Shown here in pieces: positions 1-4,566 of a stretch of 5,229 nt of DNA. The DNA lies in NCBI GenBank assembly GCA_903970295.1, contig CAJCHQ010000641.1, positions 1 through 5,229 on the forward strand, in the 5' to 3' direction. Position 1 is the first letter of the stretch. Each line of letters opens with the position of its first letter. The position numbers were made by a program, and so were the translations under genes. This DNA is from Bryobacterales bacterium. GTDB lineage: Bacteria; Cyanobacteriota; Vampirovibrionia; Obscuribacterales; Obscuribacteraceae. The notes under the pieces were generated by a model that was not told the DNA's origin, searched no databases, and was given only the letters and a program-made list of their open reading frames with translations.

Positions 1-877
1 CGACTCTAACCACGTCTGTGAGCGCGAACGCATACTTGAGCCGTTCTACCCACCAGCGGAAATCGGTAGCCTTCATTTCTTGCCAGTCATACAGTGGATT
101 GCCCCACAATTGTCCGGTAGCGCTGAAATAGTCGGGCGGCACACCGGAGATCACTATCGGCTTGCCGGCAGAATCTAATTTGAAAAGGTTTTGATTGGCC
201 CAGACATCGGCCGAATCATAAGCGACGAACAAGGGCATGTCGCCTACGATCAGAAGCCTCTGCTGCCGACAGTATGCTCTCAGCTCCTGGCATTGTTTGT
301 AGAAATAGTATTGGAAGAATTTGTGCTTTTCGATCGAGTCTTTCAGGCGGGACCGAGCATGATTCAGAGATTTTTTTTCCCGACTACCCAGATCCACTGC
401 CCAAAATTGCCACGGCTGACCATTGTGCTCGTCTTTCAATGCCGAAAAAAGAGCGTAGTCCGGCAACCAGTAACGTGATTTGTCAAGAAAGCGCTTATAA
501 GCAGGGCTTGCCGCACTGCCCGTCCAATTCAAAAATGCTCGCTCCAGAAGTTGCATGCGGAAGTGGTAAGCGGGTCCGGCATCGATCGATTGTTCCGAAA
601 AGTTTGGCAGATTTGAGAGATCCGCTTGAGAAAGCAGCCCATCGGACTGTAGTTTTTCGAGGCTGATTAGAAGCGGATTGCCGGCGAAAGCCGAGCGACA
701 GGTATAAGGGCACAAGCCAAAGATCGGGGCGCCATACGGCAACCACTGCCATAAACTTTGACCAGCCGCAATCAGCCGATCGACGAATTCGTAGGCCTCA
801 TCGCCCAGATCGCCGCTACCGAACTTTCCCCACAAAGAAGTCGGATGACAGAGGATCCCACTCTTTCTCGGATTCAT
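1..877 (-). CDS. malQ: 4-alpha-glucanotransferase (amylomaltase, GH77), 3' part cut off by window edge
   Basis: Cytoplasmic enzyme that transfers alpha-1,4-glucan segments between maltodextrins or glycogen-derived chains. I translated the minus strand through the whole region and found 292 uninterrupted residues. The start region reads RKSGILCHPTSLWGKFGSGDLG (residues 4-25), the GH77 N-terminal signature. SAFAGNPLLI lies at 62-71, GDMPLFVAYDSADVW around 208-222, and the diagnostic 250s-loop GVPPDYFSATGQLWGNPLYDW at 245-265. The visible end is DVVRV followed by a codon beginning with G. Known amylomaltases have R-(I/V)-D-H-F-R-G here, so residue 293, probably the nucleophile Asp, is just outside. 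ATG at 877 is the only standard start after an in-frame TAG at 917-919; AAAGG at 881-885 is a closely spaced ribosome site. The usual GPTGYGDSPY segment is replaced by GAPIFGLCPY (residues 49-58). Family assignment is very secure; whether it is a full-length active enzyme cannot be seen. Confidence 0.96.
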   Translation of the reverse strand, partial: MNPRKSGILCHPTSLWGKFGSGDLGDEAYEFVDRLIAAGQSLWQWLPYGAPIFGLCPYTCRSAFAGNPLLISLEKLQSDGLLSQADLSNLPNFSEQSIDAGPAYHFRMQLLERAFLNWTGSAASPAYKRFLDKSRYWLPDYALFSALKDEHNGQPWQFWAVDLGSREKKSLNHARSRLKDSIEKHKFFQYYFYKQCQELRAYCRQQRLLIVGDMPLFVAYDSADVWANQNLFKLDSAGKPIVISGVPPDYFSATGQLWGNPLYDWQEMKATDFRWWVERLKYAFALTDVVRV

Positions 878-987
878 AGACCTTTGACTACTGAATTTTG
901 ATTTGTGCGCATCTGGCTAATCTTACTAGCGATTGAGTCGCAGGTATAGAATAGCCTTCTCGAACGAAAAAAGGAGACTGCGTCATC
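878..987. promoter_or_regulatory. Divergent intergenic region between malQ and the exported-protein gene
   Basis: These 110 bp separate two divergently transcribed genes and must hold promoters for one or both. For the rightward gene the best -10 candidate is TATAGAAT at 945-952 (TAGAAT at 947-952 matches five of six consensus bases). A weak -35-like TTACTA lies 18 bp upstream at 923-928. An imperfect palindrome, GCGATTGAGTCGC at 929-941 (five of six arm positions pair around a central G), overlaps the spacer and could be an operator. I found no convincing promoter for malQ. Sigma-factor preference in this organism is unknown, so the assignments are tentative. Confidence 0.4.
971..976 (+). 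promoter_or_regulatory. Ribosome binding site AAGGAG deciding the start of the exported protein
   Basis: AAGGAG lies 11 bases before the ATG at 988. It favours that start over the internal ATG at 1051, which would give a tidier signal peptide but has no comparable purine-rich site upstream. Confidence 0.65.
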
Positions 988-2943
988 ATGATTAGATTGC
1001 GTTTCGCGCGCACTGCCAAACGTGAGCGAAAACGCGGTAGCTTGGCCTTCATGAAACTGATGTTCACTGCCTCGATGCTTAACCTCGTTGCCACATCGGC
1101 TGCTGGCGCCGCCGATTTAGGGTCCGTGGTCGATAGGCAAGCAAGAACAAATGAATTGGCAGCATCCTTAGGCAGAAGCGCGCAGAACATCCTCAAAGAA
1201 TTGAACAATGCCCAGGCGCACCCCACTGTGCGAGACCTTGGTAACACCGCGCTCTTCCTCTGTCTGACCAAAGGCGATACGGCAAAAATCGAGCAATTAA
1301 TTCGCACCGAATTTAGTGCCCAGGTGATGGACCAGTCGTCGGCCGCCTTTGGGCAAATGCCATGGACAGTGGGTGATGCCGGAATCAATGATTTGAATGC
1401 CATGGAGTTTGGCTGTCAGCCAATCGGACCAATATTGATCGGATACGGCAATCATCTTTCGCTCCAGTTGAAGCAGTGGCTGCGCCCGCATATAGACGCG
1501 GTTCTGGCGGCAATGCGCAAGCATAAAGTACCAGTCACTTATACGAACATATATTTGATGAAAGCGGTTGACTTCATTCTTCTGGGAACGGCGATCGACG
1601 ATCAATCGGCGTTATATGAGGGTGTAGAACAGCTGGATAAATGGATCGCTTACACCAAATCAGCCGGTATTCACGAATTCGATAGTCCCACCTATTACGC
1701 ATGCGATCTGAATTCATTGCTAATGGGCTACCTTTTTTCTCCGGACAAAGTAATCGCCAGTAAATTCAAGATTATTCTGGACTATTTCTGGCAAGATATT
1801 GCTGCCAATTATTTCGCACCGACCCAGACACTTTCGGGTGCGCACAGCCGCGATTACGACTTTCTTTCCGGCGCAGGGGGTATTGATGTTTTCACCTATT
1901 TGTCGGGGCTGAGAGACTTGCCGCTACCTGATCAGGTCGATCTGGAGAAGGTTTATCCACTATTAAATGAAACGACTGCCGAGGGTTATCATGCCAGCGC
2001 GCACTTTCTCGAACTGGCTAAAGGCTTGCCGCGTGAGGTTCTCAGTCGTTGGGACGATTATCCGACCAAAGATCGCACCAACTACATATGCAAAGATTAC
2101 AGCTTGAGCACCGCCAACGGTGGTGATTACTCTCCGCAGGACAAGCTGATCGCCATGCAGTTCGCCTCTTCGAAAAGGTTGCCCACTATTTCTGTTGTTC
2201 TCGATCGATACAACAGCCCTTATGGAAAATTCAAGACAAAAGATAAAAGCGGGCACGAGAAGCCGCGCCATGAAGAATTATCTCCAACTATTCTGCAGAA
2301 CAAAAGCACAGTCCTGGCGCTTTTTGACATCGATGCCAGTCGTTTGAAAAGTTTCGACTCGCTCGTCACAAACTTGATCTTGCCGGCAAAAGCCGATGCC
2401 ATTATAGGCAGCGGTATGCCTTACGATGCGACTCCTGGCAGTCAATTTAATATCACTGCCAAGCCGACCATCGGTGTCTACGAGGGCCAAACGGGATTTT
2501 CTGTGCGGGTTTTTCGGGCAGACGCAGTGGCTGGCAGCAAAGTTGACATGCTACTCATGGCCGATTCCGAAGGGCTTAAGGATGGAGCCTGTCGTCTGGC
2601 AATTTATCACGCTCGCGAGAAACAAATAAATGTGCGAGATAAGCATATTAAAGTAGGTTTGCTCTTGGCGGCCAAGCATTGCAATAATGCCCAGGAATTT
2701 CGCGAATTCGTCGACAGGGTTGACGGAGCCTCAATCGAAGAGACGGTTGATGAGAAGATTTGGAAAGTTCAGGCCAAGCTCGGCGATTTAACATTAGAGT
2801 GCGCTCGCGATCTTTCGCAGCGCCGGGACCTCTATCGCCGCACAAACGGGATCGACGCCCTGGCTCCTGTTTTCAGCGTCAATGGCGCTTTGCTGGGACC
2901 CTCTCTCTGGAATAGTGAAGATGTTTTGTTGCAAAAACAATAG
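988..2943 (+). CDS. Exported protein of unknown function, predicted alpha-toroid plus beta-sandwich, polysaccharide-lyase-like
   Basis: I do not recognise a named family with certainty. The 651-residue product begins with a very basic segment (residues 1-24), then a hydrophobic stretch (about 25-40) ending Ala-Gly-Ala before Ala-Asp at 41/42. This looks like a Sec signal peptide with a long n-region, so the mature protein should be exported. Residues about 50-345 look largely helical and contain the motif EFDSPTYYACDLNSL (230-244), the segment FWQDIAANYF (267-276) and GAHSRDYDF (284-292). The SPTYY and HSRDY motifs resemble those of uncharacterised proteins with an alpha/alpha-toroid. Residues about 365-640 alternate short hydrophobic strands with turns, as in a beta-sandwich. 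That two-part plan is typical of heparinase II/III-like and related polysaccharide lyases, so Tyr236, Tyr237, His286, Arg288 and Tyr290 are candidate active-site residues, by inference only. It diverges from malQ, which fits a glycan role weakly. The 102 bp before the next gene leave co-transcription open. Confidence 0.85.
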   Translation: MIRLRFARTAKRERKRGSLAFMKLMFTASMLNLVATSAAGAADLGSVVDRQARTNELAASLGRSAQNILKELNNAQAHPTVRDLGNTALFLCLTKGDTAKIEQLIRTEFSAQVMDQSSAAFGQMPWTVGDAGINDLNAMEFGCQPIGPILIGYGNHLSLQLKQWLRPHIDAVLAAMRKHKVPVTYTNIYLMKAVDFILLGTAIDDQSALYEGVEQLDKWIAYTKSAGIHEFDSPTYYACDLNSLLMGYLFSPDKVIASKFKIILDYFWQDIAANYFAPTQTLSGAHSRDYDFLSGAGGIDVFTYLSGLRDLPLPDQVDLEKVYPLLNETTAEGYHASAHFLELAKGLPREVLSRWDDYPTKDRTNYICKDYSLSTANGGDYSPQDKLIAMQFASSKRLPTISVVLDRYNSPYGKFKTKDKSGHEKPRHEELSPTILQNKSTVLALFDIDASRLKSFDSLVTNLILPAKADAIIGSGMPYDATPGSQFNITAKPTIGVYEGQTGFSVRVFRADAVAGSKVDMLLMADSEGLKDGACRLAIYHAREKQINVRDKHIKVGLLLAAKHCNNAQEFREFVDRVDGASIEETVDEKIWKVQAKLGDLTLECARDLSQRRDLYRRTNGIDALAPVFSVNGALLGPSLWNSEDVLLQKQ

Positions 2944-3045
2944 CGCAGTGATGCTAATCTATCTGGGTAGACATGGGGTGACAAAGCGTGTCTCAAGTCG
3001 GCAGTGTCGGTTAGAAATTGTCCAAAAATTGTGGAGCGAAGATCA
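2944..3045 (+). other. Intergenic region upstream of the heme-oxygenase-like gene
   Basis: It holds the heme-oxygenase ribosome site (GGAG at 3033-3036). A weak stem, AGACATG at 2969-2975 with CGTGTCT at 2987-2993 (one G-T pair, 11-base loop), has no following T-run and is not a convincing terminator. TAGAAA at 3012-3017 could be a -10 element but lacks a spaced -35. It cannot be decided from sequence whether the downstream gene has its own promoter. Confidence 0.3.
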
Positions 3046-3684
3046 ATGAACATTATGCAACAGCTCAAGGATGGGACACGAGAGCACCACAATAATGCCG
3101 AGGGGCAGGAATTTCAGAGACAATTGGCGGCCGGTGAATTGTCGAGAGAGCTCTATGCAGCTTATTTGAGTCAACTTCTTCTGATCCATGAATTGTTGGA
3201 AAAACGATTGGGCGAAAGTGCAAAATCTCTTCCGGCAATTTCTACTGTCTTTACAGACGACCAAAAACAAGTTCCCTTTCTGGAAAGAGATCTTGAATTC
3301 TTTGGAGTCAATATCCAGGGAGTGAGACCGAGGCAGTCCACCAAAGTGCTTCTGGATCAAATCGAAAATGCGGCGACGGAGCATCCTTACGCGCTGCTCG
3401 GGTTCCATTACGTATTGCTCGGCAGCAAGCATGGCGGCAAATTCATCGCGCACAATCTGCAAAATAAATACCATTTAAATGAGGGACGGGGTGCAGTTTA
3501 CTTCGATCCTTACGGTACTAATTTTCAACAGATCTGGAAATCATTCGCTGCTGCATTCAACGAATTACCGCTGACCGACGCTGATGAAGCAACCGTAATT
3601 CGGGCTGCCGGCGACACCTTCGAAGGCATCGCCCGGCTCAATCAAGAGTTGCTCGAGCCATCGCCAGACGCATTGAAGCGCTAG
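3046..3684 (+). CDS. Heme oxygenase-like protein (biliverdin-producing heme oxygenase family)
   Basis: Probable soluble cytoplasmic enzyme of 212 residues, the normal size for bacterial heme oxygenases, which open heme to biliverdin, CO and iron using an external electron donor. The N-terminal LKDGTREHHNNAE (7-19) aligns with the family helix carrying the proximal heme ligand (T-K-E-V-H-T-Q-A-E in mammalian HO-1), making His15 the likely ligand. The distal-helix segment is HYVLLGSKHGGKF (121-133), aligning with LGDLSGG of HO-1; the glycines are kept but the catalytic Asp140 position is Ser127 and Ser142 is His129. The later YFDPYG...IW..F (152-167) fits the family's C-terminal pattern. ATG at 3046 is chosen because GGAG lies nine bases upstream; a GTG at 3004 would add 14 residues without a good ribosome site. 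No heme transporter or phytochrome gene is adjacent, so iron supply versus bilin synthesis cannot be told apart. A non-catalytic heme-binding member of the same fold is the alternative. Confidence 0.87.
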   Translation: MNIMQQLKDGTREHHNNAEGQEFQRQLAAGELSRELYAAYLSQLLLIHELLEKRLGESAKSLPAISTVFTDDQKQVPFLERDLEFFGVNIQGVRPRQSTKVLLDQIENAATEHPYALLGFHYVLLGSKHGGKFIAHNLQNKYHLNEGRGAVYFDPYGTNFQQIWKSFAAAFNELPLTDADEATVIRAAGDTFEGIARLNQELLEPSPDALKR

Positions 3685-3698
3685 CCTATATGCCCTGG

Positions 3699-3706
3699 GC
3701 GATCGC
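3699..3706. repeat. HIP1-type octamer GCGATCGC (intergenic copy)
   Basis: Perfect palindrome GCGATCGC in the gap after the heme-oxygenase-like gene. This octamer is known as HIP1, greatly over-represented in many cyanobacterial genomes. One octamer alone proves nothing, but a second copy lies at 4083-4090. Confidence 0.5.
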
Positions 3707-3711
3707 TGGAT

Positions 3712-3731
3712 ATTCAAACGAGCCTTTGAAT
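3712..3731 (+). terminator. Weak stem-loop downstream of the heme-oxygenase-like gene, possible terminator
   Basis: ATTCAAA (3712-3718) pairs perfectly with TTTGAAT (3725-3731) around a six-base loop, 27 bases after the stop codon. The stem is AT-rich and the following T-run is short (TTTT at 3739-3742, not adjacent), so it is a poor Rho-independent terminator. It is listed because it is the only clear hairpin between this gene and the next promoter. Confidence 0.3.
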
Positions 3732-3784
3732 CTAGCAATTTTCTAAAGCGCCCATCGGTTGTCGTTTTCGTTGGCCCTGGTGCC

Positions 3785-3790
3785 TATAAT
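3785..3790 (+). promoter_or_regulatory. Perfect -10 element TATAAT upstream of the helix-turn-helix/coiled-coil gene
   Basis: TATAAT matches the sigma-70 consensus exactly. No good -35 lies at normal spacing: TTGTCG at 3759-3764 is 20 bp away. Transcription would begin near 3797, after the ATG at 3796, which supports translation from the ATG at 3838 with a leader of about 40 bases. Confidence 0.55.
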
Positions 3791-3837
3791 TTGAAATGGT
3801 CGGGCGCCAGTGCGCCGAATTAGCGAAGGAATTTTTC

Positions 3838-4548
3838 ATGCCCAAAGACAAACTAGTAGCGATCAAAGATGCTGCTCAAGCAGCCGGAGTCGATGAAGAA
3901 ACTCTTCGTCGGGAGCTGGAGCAAGGATTGCTCAAAGGAGAGAAGAAGAGTAATTGGTTCTGGGACGATTGGTATGTCAGCGGATCGGAAATGGAGCGGC
4001 TGAAAGAGCGAAGGAAGAATCGCTTTCGGCGCGGGCTGCGTGCGCAACAGACTGCCGATCAACAGGTCGAAGGCGATGGAAAGCGATCGCCTGAACCGTT
4101 GCCGACCCCGGGGACGATTCTCTCTACTCTTCTGGGACCGGAGCTGCCCGCGTCTGAGGCCGAGACCGAAAAAGATCAGCCGGGATGGCGCGTTGAATAT
4201 CGCGAAGTGATCAAACGCGTTGCTGAAGAGATCATGAGACCATTGCTCGAGCGGCTTGAAATGCAGTCGGCTGCTTTGCGAGAGAAGGATGTTTTGATTG
4301 CCCAGCAGGCTCAGCAACTGCGGCTCTTGCCGGATTTCGAGAAGCGCGAGCTAGAACACCTGGCGGCGCTTGCGGTGAGAGAAAAAGAGGCTGAGGAATT
4401 AGCCGAGCGAATGATCGTGCAACAAAATGAAGCGATGCGCGAGCGTGAGCAATTAGAGACCACTCTGCAAAAGCAGCTGGCTGAACTGCAGTCCGAGATC
4501 GCCGAGCTGCGAAAACCCTGGTGGAAAAAGGTATTTAAGTCGGACTGA
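3838..4548 (+). CDS. Helix-turn-helix (excisionase/MerR-like) DNA-binding protein with long C-terminal coiled coil
   Basis: I do not recognise a named gene. The 236-residue product starts with a compact DNA-binding-like domain: residues 7-54 read LVAIKDAAQAAGVDEETLRRELEQG, then WYVSGSEMERL, the pattern of excisionase/MerR-type winged helix-turn-helix domains (helix, turn at Gly-Val-Asp, recognition helix, then a wing leading to an E..L helix). A basic patch follows (KERRKNRFRRGLR, 56-68), then a Pro/Glu/Gln-rich linker (about 69-116). Residues about 118-225 are a long charged coiled coil rich in Glu, Arg, Leu and Gln, and the protein ends RKPWWKKVFKSD with two exposed Trp. The start is ATG 3838 with GAAGGA seven bases upstream (3825-3830); ATG 3796 would add 14 residues but sits at the predicted transcription start. 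The architecture suggests a DNA-bound oligomer or anchoring protein; regulator, partition-like and nucleoid roles are all possible. No membrane segment is seen. It converges on the AIM24-family gene. Confidence 0.85.
   Translation: MPKDKLVAIKDAAQAAGVDEETLRRELEQGLLKGEKKSNWFWDDWYVSGSEMERLKERRKNRFRRGLRAQQTADQQVEGDGKRSPEPLPTPGTILSTLLGPELPASEAETEKDQPGWRVEYREVIKRVAEEIMRPLLERLEMQSAALREKDVLIAQQAQQLRLLPDFEKRELEHLAALAVREKEAEELAERMIVQQNEAMREREQLETTLQKQLAELQSEIAELRKPWWKKVFKSD
4083..4090. repeat. HIP1-type octamer GCGATCGC (coding copy)
   Basis: Second perfect GCGATCGC, inside the linker-encoding part of the coiled-coil gene (Lys-Arg-Ser-Pro, residues 82-85). It is the companion of the copy at 3699-3706. 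Confidence 0.5.
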
Positions 4549-4554
4549 GCTGGT

Positions 4555-4566
4555 TTCGATATCGAA
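4555..4566. repeat. Perfect 12-bp palindrome between convergent stop codons
   Basis: TTCGATATCGAA reads identically on both strands and abuts the TAG of the minus-strand gene (4567-4569); the plus-strand TGA is at 4546-4548. It has no loop or T-run, so it is not a standard terminator. It may be a protein-binding site or chance. Confidence 0.45.

Noticed and set aside
191..752. Open frames at 191-478 (+), 274-666 (+) and 495-752 (-)
   Set aside because: They lie in other frames over malQ, whose translation is continuous and strongly recognisable; their products have no family features.
884..889. TTGACT as a -35 element for the rightward exported-protein gene
   Set aside because: The hexamer at normal spacing (around 907-912, GCGCAT) is not a -10, and the later TATAGAAT is too distant.
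888..1605. Minus-strand frames at 888-1403 and 1297-1605
   Set aside because: They overlap the exported-protein gene antisense, and the first would run into the divergent promoter region. No ribosome site or recognisable domain supports them.
2978..2983. GTGACA as a -35 element for the heme-oxygenase-like gene
   Set aside because: No -10-like hexamer lies 15-19 bases downstream; the nearest AT-rich hexamer (3012) is 28 bases away.
2969..2993. Stem AGACATG/CGTGTCT after the exported-protein gene as a terminator
   Set aside because: It is a short stem with a G-T pair, an 11-base loop and no T-run; indistinguishable from chance.
3043..3474. 143-residue minus-strand frame
   Set aside because: It is antisense to the heme-oxygenase-like gene, whose motifs show that the plus strand is coding.
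3853..4317. 154-residue minus-strand frame
   Set aside because: It is antisense to the coiled-coil gene; Glu/Lys-rich coding DNA commonly leaves the reverse strand open and Leu/Phe/Ser-rich.
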